Positions 8,583 through 18,940 of a stretch of 64,000 nucleotides of DNA are shown piece by piece; within the stretch, counting starts at the first letter, position 1, and every line of letters starts with the position of its first letter. Made by a program: the position numbers and the translations under genes. The notes under the pieces were generated by a model. It ran no database searches. It was not told the origin of the DNA and saw nothing but the letters and a program-made list of their open reading frames with translations. The stretch spans positions 236,501 through 300,500 of the forward strand of contig NZ_CP017267.1 of the NCBI RefSeq assembly GCF_001870205.1, read 5' to 3'. The DNA is from Vagococcus teuberi (lineage in GTDB: Bacteria; Bacillota; Bacilli; Lactobacillales; Vagococcaceae).

Positions 8583-8601
8583 AAGTTACAAGTTGTCACT
8601 T
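8583..8601. promoter_or_regulatory. Operator O2: TetR-gene copy of the shared palindrome
   Basis: AAGTTACAAGTTGTCACTT has 8-bp arms around a 3-bp centre with one mismatched pair. It shares 13 of 17 core bases with operator O1 before hrtB, including the whole right half TGTCACT. It lies about 47 bp upstream of the TetR start codon, the right place for autoregulation. Confidence 0.7.
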
Positions 8602-8634
8602 CTGTTGCTCAGAAAATGAAAATAAATTAAAAAA

Positions 8635-8686
8635 ACTTTCAAAAAGAGGGTGAAAATGGTCTCTTGCTTTTTTTGAAAGTCTTTAT
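8635..8686 (-). terminator. Probable terminator of a decayed minus-strand gene
   Basis: ACTTTCAAAAAGAG pairs with CTCTT-(GC)-TTTTTTTGAAAGT across a 12-nt loop. It sits just downstream of the minus-strand remnant that ends at 8706 and probably once terminated it. The stem is A/T-rich, so its strength is uncertain. Confidence 0.45.
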
Positions 8687-8705
8687 TTATCAGTATTTAA
8701 TAGTT

Positions 8706-8920
8706 TTACTTAATTAATTTCAGAGACTTATTAATTTTTTCATCAGTAATCCCCATCATTGCCATTGAACGAAAATGTCAGTACCAAATGTCAAATGAAT
8801 GGCTTCGCTTAGTTTGATATTTCTCGAAGAAGAACGAAATAATATATAATAGTGACCGTTATCGACTTGCTAAGCTTTTCTATCTACATTGTACCAATTA
8901 AATGCTCGTAATTCTTTCAC
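8706..8920 (-). pseudogene. Decayed gene remnant, family not recognised
   Basis: Read on the minus strand from a GTG at 8920, about 50 codons of protein-like sequence (V-K-E-L-R-A-F-N-W-Y-N-V-D ... S-E-A-I-H-L-T-F-G-T-D-I-F-V) are interrupted by one TAG. A frameshift then leads into M-A-M-M-G-I-T-D-E-K-I-N-K-S and a stop at 8706. Amino-acid-like composition across two frames plus a downstream hairpin indicate an eroded gene rather than random sequence. I do not recognise the family. Confidence 0.45.
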
Positions 8921-8990
8921 AGTTTTTTTCTATGTTACTTGTTTGATTACTGACGTATACTTGCTACCATAATCATTAAGTTAAATATTT

Positions 8991-9309
8991 CATCCTCCGA
9001 TCAAAGGACATCATTATCGAAGAGGATCATTCAATCTATTTTTGATGTTGTCTTTAAAACCCTCTTTGTTTGTGCACGTATTACCATTACACAAATGGAT
9101 GGTACTGTTACTACTCATGAGGTAAGCAGCCTTGTCGACCATTCACTTGGAAAGGCTCAGTCGATAAATTTGATCGTTTAACAAAAGGATATATTGGTTC
9201 AATATTGGCTGAAAAATTAAAAGAAGTCGTAAAAGATATTGAAAACAGTTCGACAAAAGACTTATTTGATATTTTAACTAAAATTAAATATCCAACAACA
9301 AATAAATAG
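8991..9309 (+). pseudogene. Decayed gene remnant on the plus strand, family not recognised
   Basis: One frame reads I-I-Q-S-I-F-D-V-V-F-K-T-L-F-V-C-A-R up to about 9165. A second frame takes over (K-F-D-R-L-T-K-G-Y-I-G-S-I-L-A-E-K-L-K-E-V-V) and ends at TAG 9307-9309. There is no start codon with a ribosome binding site for the second part, so this is the frameshifted 3' end of a lost gene. A terminator follows at once. The rest of the 8537-9392 gap holds nothing else I can support. Confidence 0.45.
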
Positions 9310-9317
9310 ACAGAACA

Positions 9318-9362
9318 AAAGTGGTCTGATAGATTTAAAGTAATCTATTAAGACCACTTTTT
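9318..9362 (+). terminator. Terminator after the plus-strand remnant
   Basis: AAAGTGGTCT (9318-9327) pairs exactly with AGACCACTTT (9351-9360), with extra pairing inside (ATAGATT / AATCTAT), and ends in a short T-run. Its intact state contrasts with the decayed gene before it. Confidence 0.75.
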
Positions 9363-9392
9363 AAGTGGAGAATAATTGTTAGGAGTAAGCAT

Positions 9393-10013
9393 ATGTTAAT
9401 GTTTGATGAATCATGTTTTGATGTGTTTAATATAGAAGGGTTAGACAATCGAATGATTGGTGTTCGTGAAAAAATTCAACCTGTTTTTCAATCAATTGAT
9501 GAGAAAGTTGTTGTTGAGTTAGAGCCTTTGCTGGGTGAAAAATTGCCTATCCATATAGCCCAACATAGACGACGTACAACAAATGCACCAGATTTTACGT
9601 GGAGTGCAATGGGTGGAGATAATCGTGGCTACAAAAAATACCCGCATTTTCAATTAGGGATTACGCCAGAATATGCGGTGATTTGGTTGTCCTTTATTGA
9701 TAACCCACAAAATGAAGCACTTATGGCTCAAGAGTGTTTAGATAATATACAGTGGTTTGAGCAACTTCCAAAAGGTTTTGTGGTGAATACTGATCACACG
9801 AAAAATAATTATCATGCTTTAGAATCAGAACAATTAGTAAAAGATTTAACACGTTGGAAAGAAGTTAAAAAAGGTGAATTTCAAATTGGGCGTGTCATTC
9901 ATAAAGAAACGTTTGACACTAAAACGACAGAAGAATTATTTGCTTACATATTAGAAACCTATTTGTCACTTATACCAATTTATCAAGATTGTTGTAAACT
10001 AACGAACGAATAG
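9393..10013 (+). CDS. UPF0637 / DUF1054 family protein (YktB-like)
   Basis: A 206-residue soluble protein with features of the UPF0637 (DUF1054, B. subtilis YktB) family: H-I-A-Q-H-R-R-R-T near residue 55, W-S-A-M-G near 70, R-G-Y-K-K-Y-P-H-F-Q-L-G near 78, and a C-terminal I-G-R-V-I-H-K segment. Structures of the family exist but its function is not established. Start ATG at 9393 follows AGGAG by 8 nt. It stands alone between two terminator/promoter regions and is probably monocistronic. Confidence 0.85.
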   Translation: MLMFDESCFDVFNIEGLDNRMIGVREKIQPVFQSIDEKVVVELEPLLGEKLPIHIAQHRRRTTNAPDFTWSAMGGDNRGYKKYPHFQLGITPEYAVIWLSFIDNPQNEALMAQECLDNIQWFEQLPKGFVVNTDHTKNNYHALESEQLVKDLTRWKEVKKGEFQIGRVIHKETFDTKTTEELFAYILETYLSLIPIYQDCCKLTNE

Positions 10014-10073
10014 GGAATAAGCAAACTAGATAGATTGAAATTTTCACTAATACTAATTTTTTTTTGTGAATTA

Positions 10074-10082
10074 TGCTATAAT
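10074..10082 (+). promoter_or_regulatory. Extended -10 promoter element for metG
   Basis: TGCTATAAT is a perfect extended -10 box about 58 bp before the metG start codon. No good -35 hexamer is visible at 16-18 bp, which is common for extended -10 promoters. The short leader shows no T-box motif. Confidence 0.6.
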
Positions 10083-10136
10083 GAACGGTGATTATGTGTC
10101 GCAGAGGTTTGCTCTAAGTGACTTAAAGGAGGATGA

Positions 10137-12215
<2,079 letters not shown>

Positions 12216-12223
12216 AAAATGTT

Positions 12224-12262
12224 AAAGAGATTGGAAAAGTGGTCTTTTTCAATCTCTTTTTA
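12224..12262 (+). terminator. Terminator after metG
   Basis: AAAGAGATTG pairs with CAATCTCTTT, with extra A-T pairing at the loop side, and runs into TTTTT. It lies between the metG stop and the tatD ribosome binding site, so tatD expression needs read-through or its own weak promoter. Confidence 0.75.
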
Positions 12263-12293
12263 TGTTAAAATCATCGTGATAGGAGTGAAAACT

Positions 12294-13062
12294 ATGATTT
12301 TTGATACACACACACATTTAAATGCAGAACAATTTAATGACGATTATAAAGAAGTCATTGAGCGAGCAAAACAGCTTGGCGTAACTGAAATGGCAGTAGT
12401 AGGATTTGATACACCAACGATTGAACGCTCGTTAGAGTTAAGTGAACTATACCCTTTTATTCATAGTATTATTGGGTGGCATCCGACTGAAGCAGGAAGG
12501 TACACAAAAGAGATTGAAAAAGATTTACAAGAAAAATTAACGAATCCACATGTTGTGACGTTGGGAGAAATTGGGTTGGATTATTATTGGATGAATGACG
12601 AACCTGATGTACAAGAAAAAGTCTTTCGTCGCCAAATTGCGATTGCTAAAGAGATGAATCTACCAATTAGCATCCATACAAGAGATGCGATGGAAGATAC
12701 TTATAAGATTTTAAAATCAGAAGGCATTCAAGATATTGGAGGCATCATGCATAGTTTTGGTGGCGATAGCGAGTGGGCGAAACGTTTTTTAGATTTAGGG
12801 ATGCATATTTCGTTTAGTGGTGTTGTCACATTTAAGAAAACATTAGAAGTTCAAGAAGCAGCAAAAATTGTCCCAATGGATAAATTATTAGTGGAAACTG
12901 ATGCACCGTATTTAGCACCTGTGCCATATCGTGGGAAACGTAATGAACCTGGGTACACACATTATGTCGTTGATAAAATTTCTGAATTAAGAAATTTACC
13001 TTATCAAACAGTGGCAAAAGAAACAACAAAAAATGCACATAGATTGTTTAGGTTAGAAGAAA

Positions 13063-13070
<8 letters not shown>
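12294..13070 (+). CDS. tatD: TatD-family metal-dependent deoxyribonuclease
   Basis: The protein is 258 residues from the ATG at 12294, which follows GATAGGAG; an upstream in-frame start at 12219 would translate the metG terminator and is rejected. Metal ligands typical of the amidohydrolase-fold TatD family are visible: F-D-T-H-T-H-L-N at residues 3-10, G-E-I-G-L-D-Y-Y around 91, S-I-H-T-R-D-A around 127, G-G-I-M-H-S-F around 151 and L-V-E-T-D-A-P-Y near 202. These enzymes act as Mg-dependent 3'-5' DNases. Overlap with rnmV by 8 bp and the metG-tatD-rnmV-rsmA order match other Firmicutes. Confidence 0.93.
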
Positions 13071-14527
<1,457 letters not shown>

Positions 14528-14535
14528 ATCGTTCA

Positions 14536-14581
14536 TTGACAAAACTTTGTACATTGTTTATCATATAAACAAATGATAAAC
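14536..14581 (+). promoter_or_regulatory. Promoter region with 9-bp inverted repeat before the ECF S-component gene
   Basis: TTGACA (14536-14541) is followed by A/T-rich sequence without a perfectly spaced -10. GTTTATCAT (14556-14564) and ATGATAAAC (14573-14581) form an exact 9-bp inverted repeat, 8-nt spacer, just before the ribosome binding site. This is a plausible repressor operator for vitamin control; the regulator is not identified. Confidence 0.5.
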
Positions 14582-14597
14582 GGAGTGAAAATAAAAA

Positions 14598-15164
14598 ATG
14601 AAAAATAATTCAGTATTAAATATGACTTATGCAGCTTTTTTAATTGCGTTGGGGATTGTTATTCCAATGGTTATGCCAGTAAAAATCGTGATAGGACCTG
14701 CGTCTTATACTTTAGCCAGCCATGTACCAGTCATGCTAGCAATGTTCGTTTCTCCATTAGTTGCAGTGCTTGTGGCATTAGGGACAGCGTTTGGTTTCTT
14801 TATGACGACACCTTTTATTATTGGGATGAGAGCCTTATCTCATGTGATTTTTGCTTTTTTTGGTGCATTGTATTTACAAAAAAGACCTACTATCATACAT
14901 TCACCTAAAAAAATGATGGTATTTAATATTGTTTTAGGACTAGTACATGCTTTATTTGAAACACTGATTGTGACAGTATTTTTTATGACAGATGGATTAG
15001 GTGAGGCAAGTTATACAATGGGATTCTTCCAGTCAGTCATTGTGTTAGTAGGATTGGGTGGTTTTGTCCATAGTTTGATTGATTTTTCTATTGCGTATAT
15101 GATTGCTCAAAAAATAGGGACAAGATTTTCATTTCCAGTTTATTTAGCAGCAAAAAATAAATAA
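14598..15164 (+). CDS. ECF transporter substrate-binding subunit, probably niacin-type (NiaX-like)
   Basis: A 188-residue polytopic protein with five or six helices and the alanine-rich first helix (M-T-Y-A-A-F-L-I-A-L-G) typical of energy-coupling-factor S components. These bind one vitamin and share the EcfAA'T module encoded elsewhere. The segment I-G-P-A-S-Y-T-L-A-S-H-V-P near residues 34-46 recalls proteins annotated NiaX, but substrate assignment by eye is uncertain. No riboswitch precedes it; the inverted repeat suggests a protein repressor instead. It is probably a single-gene unit. Confidence 0.7.
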   Translation: MKNNSVLNMTYAAFLIALGIVIPMVMPVKIVIGPASYTLASHVPVMLAMFVSPLVAVLVALGTAFGFFMTTPFIIGMRALSHVIFAFFGALYLQKRPTIIHSPKKMMVFNIVLGLVHALFETLIVTVFFMTDGLGEASYTMGFFQSVIVLVGLGGFVHSLIDFSIAYMIAQKIGTRFSFPVYLAAKNK

Positions 15165-15167
15165 ATA

Positions 15168-15207
15168 AAAGACCAAATTTTCTATCAAATGAAAATTTGG
15201 TCTTTGT
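15168..15207. terminator. Bidirectional terminator
   Basis: A perfect 14-bp inverted repeat (AAAGACCAAATTTT / AAAATTTGGTCTTT, 10-nt loop) stands between the convergent ECF S-component and MsmK-like genes. A-tracts and T-tracts on both sides allow use in both directions. Confidence 0.85.
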
Positions 15208-15213
15208 TATTTC

Positions 15214-16320
15214 TTATCTAATAACTTGTTCTGTTTGAGGATCAAAGAAGTGAGCCTTGTTTAAGTTGAAAGCTAATTCAATCACTTCTCCTGGACGATA
15301 AGTCGATCTTGCATCGACTTTTGATATGAACTCTGTTTCACCTGTTTTGGTATAAAGCATAGTTTCTGCACCAAGTAATTCTGATACCACAACTTCAGAG
15401 TTAATGATACTATTTGGAGAAGCTTCTTTTGCTAATAATTCACTATGAATGTCTTCTGGACGGATACCAAAGATTAATGGTTTATTAACATAGCCTTGTT
15501 CCCGTAATACTTTGAATTTTCCTTCCGGCAACTTAACGTTTAAATCATGACCATCAGTGATATGACCATTATCTGTTAATTCAACGTTAAATAAATTCAT
15601 AGCAGGTGAACCAATAAAACCAGCAACAAAGACATTATTAGGAGTATCATACACTTCTTTTGGTGTCCCAATTTGTTGGATGAAACCATCTTTCATGATA
15701 ACAATGCGATCCGCCATGGTCATCGCTTCAGTTTGGTCATGGGTAACATAAATAGTGGTTGTTTCTAAACGACGATGAAGTTTTGCGATTTCTGCACGCA
15801 TTGCCACACGAAGTTTTGCATCTAAGTTTGATAATGGCTCATCCATCAAGAATACTTTCGCATCACGCACAATCGCACGACCTAATGCCACACGTTGCCG
15901 TTGTCCGCCTGATAAAGCAGCTGGTTTTCGTTGTAAGTAATCTGTTAAACCAAGAATTTCACCAGCGTTTTCCACACGTTTTTTGATTTCAGCTTTATCA
16001 TATTTACGAAGTTTCAAACCAAATGCCATATTATCAAATACCGTCATATGAGGGTATAAGGCATAATTTTGGAAAACCATCGCGATATCACGATCTTTTG
16101 GTGCCACATCATTAACTAATTTGTCGCCAATCCAAAGTTCACCTTCTGAAATATCTTCAAGACCAGCAACCATACGTAAAGTAGTGGATTTACCACAACC
16201 AGAAGGTCCGACAAATACAATAAATTCACGATCTTCAATATGTAAATTAAAATCAGTTACTGAATAATTAGGGTTTCCATCATATTTTTTATAAATGTGT
16301 TTTAAAGCAATTTCTACCAT
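15214..16320 (-). CDS. msmK: Multi-sugar ABC transporter ATPase (MsmK/MsmX/UgpC family)
   Basis: A 368-residue ATPase: Walker A GPSGCGKST at residues 38-46, signature LSGGQRQRVALGRAIV near 136, Walker B V-F-L-M-D-E-P-L-S-N-L-D near 155, and a C-terminal regulatory TOBE/OB domain (about 240-368). Orphan ATPases of this type energise several carbohydrate ABC permeases encoded elsewhere (MsmX in Bacillus, MsmK in streptococci), and no permease lies nearby, which fits that shared role. The promoter overlaps a possible cre site, suggesting control by CcpA. Confidence 0.9.
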   Translation of the reverse strand: MVEIALKHIYKKYDGNPNYSVTDFNLHIEDREFIVFVGPSGCGKSTTLRMVAGLEDISEGELWIGDKLVNDVAPKDRDIAMVFQNYALYPHMTVFDNMAFGLKLRKYDKAEIKKRVENAGEILGLTDYLQRKPAALSGGQRQRVALGRAIVRDAKVFLMDEPLSNLDAKLRVAMRAEIAKLHRRLETTTIYVTHDQTEAMTMADRIVIMKDGFIQQIGTPKEVYDTPNNVFVAGFIGSPAMNLFNVELTDNGHITDGHDLNVKLPEGKFKVLREQGYVNKPLIFGIRPEDIHSELLAKEASPNSIINSEVVVSELLGAETMLYTKTGETEFISKVDARSTYRPGEVIELAFNLNKAHFFDPQTEQVIR

Positions 16321-16356
16321 AGTGTATTTCCTTCTTTCATTTGTTTTATTAAATAC

Positions 16357-16386
16357 AGTATAATGAAATAAGTAATACGCTTACAA
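16357..16386 (-). promoter_or_regulatory. msmK promoter with candidate cre site
   Basis: On the minus strand TTGTAA (16386-16381) and TATACT (16362-16357) are 18 bp apart. The -35 lies inside TTGTAAGCGTATTAC (16386-16372), which fits the cre consensus WTGNAANCGNWNNCW at 13 of 15 positions. A plus-strand TATAAT at 16359-16364, probably for mgsA, overlaps, so the two promoters are divergent and interlocked. Confidence 0.4.
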
Positions 16387-16436
16387 TGTAAACATGCCTA
16401 GACTTTTGGGCAATATGACGAAAAGGAGAGAAAAAG

Positions 16437-16814
16437 ATGAAAATCGCACTGATAGCTCACGATAAAAAGAAAGATGAAATGGTAGCATTAAGCAAAAAAT
16501 TTGAAAAGCTGTTGAGTAAACACGAATTATTTGCGACAGGGACAACAGGACTTCAGATTCAAGAAGCAACAGATTTATCTGTTTATCGATTTAAATCAGG
16601 CCCTTTAGGAGGCGACCAACAAATAGGTGCACGTGTTTCGGAAGGAGAGGTGGATATGATTATCTTTTTACGTGATCCATTGACCGCTCAGCCACACGAA
16701 CCAGACGTGACTGCGTTGATTCGTCTAAGTGATGTCTATGAAATCCCTCTAGCGACAAATAAAAGCACAGCGATGTTACTTTTTAAAGAATTAGAGAATT
16801 TGGCGGAAATTTGA
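16437..16814 (+). CDS. mgsA: Methylglyoxal synthase
   Basis: MgsA converts dihydroxyacetone phosphate to methylglyoxal and phosphate, a glycolytic overflow bypass. The 125-residue protein shows A-H-D-K-K-K at residues 8-13, the phosphate-binding T-G-T-T-G near 34, [12 protein letters not shown] near 53, and [14 protein letters not shown] with the catalytic Asp and His. Start ATG follows AAAGGAGAG. Its divergent arrangement with a catabolite-controlled sugar ATPase is consistent with carbon-flux control. Confidence 0.95.
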   Translation: MKIALIAHDKKKDEMVALSKKFEKLLSKHELFATGTTGLQIQEATDLSVYRFKSGPLGGDQQIGARVSEGEVDMIIFLRDPLTAQPHEPDVTALIRLSDVYEIPLATNKSTAMLLFKELENLAEI

Positions 16815-16829
16815 CTGCGATAGTCTTTA

Positions 16830-16857
16830 TTGTAATTTTTTTTCATTATGATATAGT
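16830..16857 (+). promoter_or_regulatory. Promoter of the folT riboswitch transcript
   Basis: TTGTAA (16830-16835), a 16-bp spacer and TATAGT (16852-16857), preceded by TG, form a plausible sigma-A promoter. Transcription would begin just upstream of the THF riboswitch. Confidence 0.55.
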
Positions 16858-16878
16858 ACGATGTGTAAAACAATTAAC

Positions 16879-16998
16879 AGAGTAGGAAATATAGCGTCAA
16901 GTGCTACTAGGATGGGATGTTGCCTAGTGGACGAAAAGCACAAGTGGAGTGCTTGCGGCCATATTTCTGCATTCGCTGCATAATGGATGTAGCAACTC
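16879..16998 (+). promoter_or_regulatory. Tetrahydrofolate (THF) riboswitch
   Basis: The leader has the folate-riboswitch landmarks in order: AGAGTAG, GCGT-AAGTGCTA, GATGGGATGTTGCC, TAGTGGACGAA and, at the 3' side, CATATTTCTGCATTCGCT. AGGAAATAT near the 5' end pairs with ATATTTCT near the 3' end, closing the pseudoknotted fold. It lies 22-140 bp before folT. With folate bound, the distal helix would mask the ribosome binding site or end transcription. Recognised from the known RNA family; fold not computed. Confidence 0.85.
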
Positions 16999-17020
16999 TA
17001 AAGAAAAAGGAGATGCTAGA

Positions 17021-17545
17021 ATGAGCAAAAATGATTTTACGCCAAAGTCGATCGCATTGATGGGGGTATTAATGGGATTACAAATCGTATTGACGCGATT
17101 TATTTCGATTCAAACACCGTTTGTTCGTATTAGTTTTACGTTTGTAGCGGTTGTGTTGATGTGTATGATGTTCTCGCCACTTGTGGCAGGGATAGGAAAT
17201 GCTTTAGCTGATTTTATTGGAATTACGTTATTTCCAGTGACAGCAGGATTTTTCCCAGGATTTACGTTGTCAGCTTTTTTGTCAGCCTTTTTATATGGGT
17301 TATTCTATTATAAAAAAGACATGACACTAAAACGAATTATTACAGTTAATGTGATTGTGACAATTGTAGTGAATTTGGGGATGAACACATTTTGGTTATA
17401 CTTAATGTATGGACCAGGAATTGTTGCCAATATTCCAAGTCGTATTGTGAGTTCACTTATTTTATTAGTGATTCATGTTGTAGGGACTTATTGGTTAGCA
17501 AATGTAAAAGTCATACAAAAGCAATTAGTTAAATTTGCTTCATAA
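17021..17545 (+). CDS. folT: Folate ECF transporter S component
   Basis: The protein is 174 residues from ATG 17021, which follows AAAAAGGAGA; an upstream in-frame start at 16949 lies within the riboswitch and is rejected. It is a six-helix S component with the FolT-like stretch R-F-I-S-I-Q-T-P-F-V-R-I-S-F (about 27-40) and the A-D-F-I-G loop near 66. The THF riboswitch directly upstream settles the substrate better than the sequence alone. It needs the shared EcfAA'T energiser, not in this window. Confidence 0.92.
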   Translation: MSKNDFTPKSIALMGVLMGLQIVLTRFISIQTPFVRISFTFVAVVLMCMMFSPLVAGIGNALADFIGITLFPVTAGFFPGFTLSAFLSAFLYGLFYYKKDMTLKRIITVNVIVTIVVNLGMNTFWLYLMYGPGIVANIPSRIVSSLILLVIHVVGTYWLANVKVIQKQLVKFAS

Positions 17546-17557
17546 AAAAATCATACA

Positions 17558-17594
17558 AAAAGCAGAGTGTATATGGACACGCTGCTTTTTTTTA
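17558..17594 (+). terminator. Terminator after folT
   Basis: AAAAGCAG-GTGT / ACAC-CTGCTTTT with a 6-nt loop is followed by a run of T. It closes the riboswitch-folT unit 12 bp after the stop. Confidence 0.8.
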
Positions 17595-17633
17595 TGTTAT
17601 AAATTATAATAGTAAGAAAAAAGGAGGGTATAC

Positions 17634-18314
17634 ATGAAAAAATATCAGTATATTATATTTGATATTGATAATACATTACTTGATTTTAGTCGATCAGAAT
17701 ATTATGCACTCCAAAAAGTATTCGCTACTTATGGTGTAGTTTTTAATGAAAAAACATTTAATCAATATAAAGAAATCAATCATGACTTGTGGGACCAATT
17801 AGAAGATGGTAAAATCAGTAAGGATGTTGTTTTAAAGGAGCGTTTTAAACGATTCTTTTTAGCAAATAACATTGTTGTTGACGGCGTATTGGTTGATAAA
17901 CAATATCGTGGTTTTCTTGAAAAAAGAAATGATGTAATGGGTGGAGCCATTGATCTATTAACACAACTAAAATCAGATGGATATACAGTTTTTGCAGGAA
18001 CCAATGGCGTTGGTCGAACACAAAGAAAACGTTTGGCTAGTGCTGGGATGACTGATTTATTTGATGACTTATACATTTCTGAGGAAGTTGGCTTTGAAAA
18101 ACCAGATGTTCGTTTTTTTGATTATATTTTTAATGATGCTCAACTAAAAGATTTATCTCAAGTTGTTATGATTGGTGATAGTTTATCCTCAGATATTGAG
18201 GGAGCAAGTCGAGTAGGTATTGATTCAATATGGTTTAGTAATGGGGCAGAAACATCAGAAAAAAAATACACGCATAAAGTGGATTCTTTAAAAGATGTAT
18301 TGGCACTCGTGTAG
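17634..18314 (+). CDS. HAD-superfamily nucleotidase, YjjG family
   Basis: A 226-residue haloacid-dehalogenase hydrolase: motif I F-D-I-D-N-T-L-L at residues 9-16 (Asp10 nucleophile, Asp12), motif II A-G-T-N-G near 122, motif III lysine in G-F-E-K-P-D near 151 and motif IV M-I-G-D-S-L-S-S-D-I near 178. Cap region and length match YjjG/YfnB, which remove phosphate from non-canonical pyrimidine nucleotides. RBS AAAGGAGG. The substrate is inferred from the subfamily. Confidence 0.85.
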   Translation: MKKYQYIIFDIDNTLLDFSRSEYYALQKVFATYGVVFNEKTFNQYKEINHDLWDQLEDGKISKDVVLKERFKRFFLANNIVVDGVLVDKQYRGFLEKRNDVMGGAIDLLTQLKSDGYTVFAGTNGVGRTQRKRLASAGMTDLFDDLYISEEVGFEKPDVRFFDYIFNDAQLKDLSQVVMIGDSLSSDIEGASRVGIDSIWFSNGAETSEKKYTHKVDSLKDVLALV

Positions 18315-18386
18315 TTGGAAGAAAAGTAACAGTGTTTGGGGAAGTTGTTTGATTGGTATAATAAACTATTAAAGAGGTGCACGTTT

Positions 18387-18878
18387 ATGCGTCAACTATT
18401 TATGTTAAAAGACGATTATACTAATGAAAACAAAAGAGAAATTATCACTAGAAACGGGGATAAAATTTATACCATTGAGTGTTTTGAAGACGATGGATTG
18501 ACTTGTTATAATGTTTATGATGATAGACGAGAAGAAATTGCGCGTGTGGAAAGACACATTGGGTCAACATTACCTTGCTTAGATGTGGTCGTTGGTGAAC
18601 GTATTATATTTACGGTAGCACAATCAGAGTCAATTTCTAAAATGTCTTTTCAAATAATTAGTGATGATTTAGAAGTACATGATGATTGGTGGTCAATGGA
18701 TTTTGATGTGATGTCAGGTTATCGTAAGGTGTCTAAAGTGAGAAATAGATGGACCGCTTTAGGTGATGCTTATGAAGTAACAGTTTTTGAAAAATCAAAC
18801 GAGGCTGAAACAATCGGATTAATGCTGGCATTAGATTCAGTCAAAAAAGTAGAAGCTAACGTTAATACACTAAAATAA
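18387..18878 (+). CDS. LURP-one/Tubby C-terminal-like family protein (YxjI-like)
   Basis: The protein is 163 residues from ATG 18387, after AAAGAGGTG; an earlier in-frame start overlaps the promoter TATAAT (18357-18362) and is rejected. It opens M-R-Q-L-F-M-L-K-D, which is typical of bacterial LURP-one-related proteins. These form a beta-barrel around a hydrophobic helix, related to the Tubby and scramblase folds. The hydrophobic C-terminal stretch (A-E-T-I-G-L-M-L-A-L-D-S-V) fits the buried helix. Function in bacteria is unknown; phospholipid binding is only suggested by fold. Confidence 0.75.
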   Translation: MRQLFMLKDDYTNENKREIITRNGDKIYTIECFEDDGLTCYNVYDDRREEIARVERHIGSTLPCLDVVVGERIIFTVAQSESISKMSFQIISDDLEVHDDWWSMDFDVMSGYRKVSKVRNRWTALGDAYEVTVFEKSNEAETIGLMLALDSVKKVEANVNTLK

Positions 18879-18879
18879 A

Positions 18880-18940
18880 AAAACTCATTCTAGTTTAATT
18901 GCTAAGTAGTAAGCAATTAGCTAGAGTGAGTTTTTTTAAT
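18880..18940. terminator. Bidirectional terminator with a long broken stem
   Basis: AAACTCATTCTAG pairs with CTAGAGTGAGTTT (one mismatch) and an inner ATTGCT / AGCAAT stem extends it. T-tracts exist on both outer sides. The C-terminal codons of the convergent ABC exporter gene overlap its edge. Confidence 0.8.
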
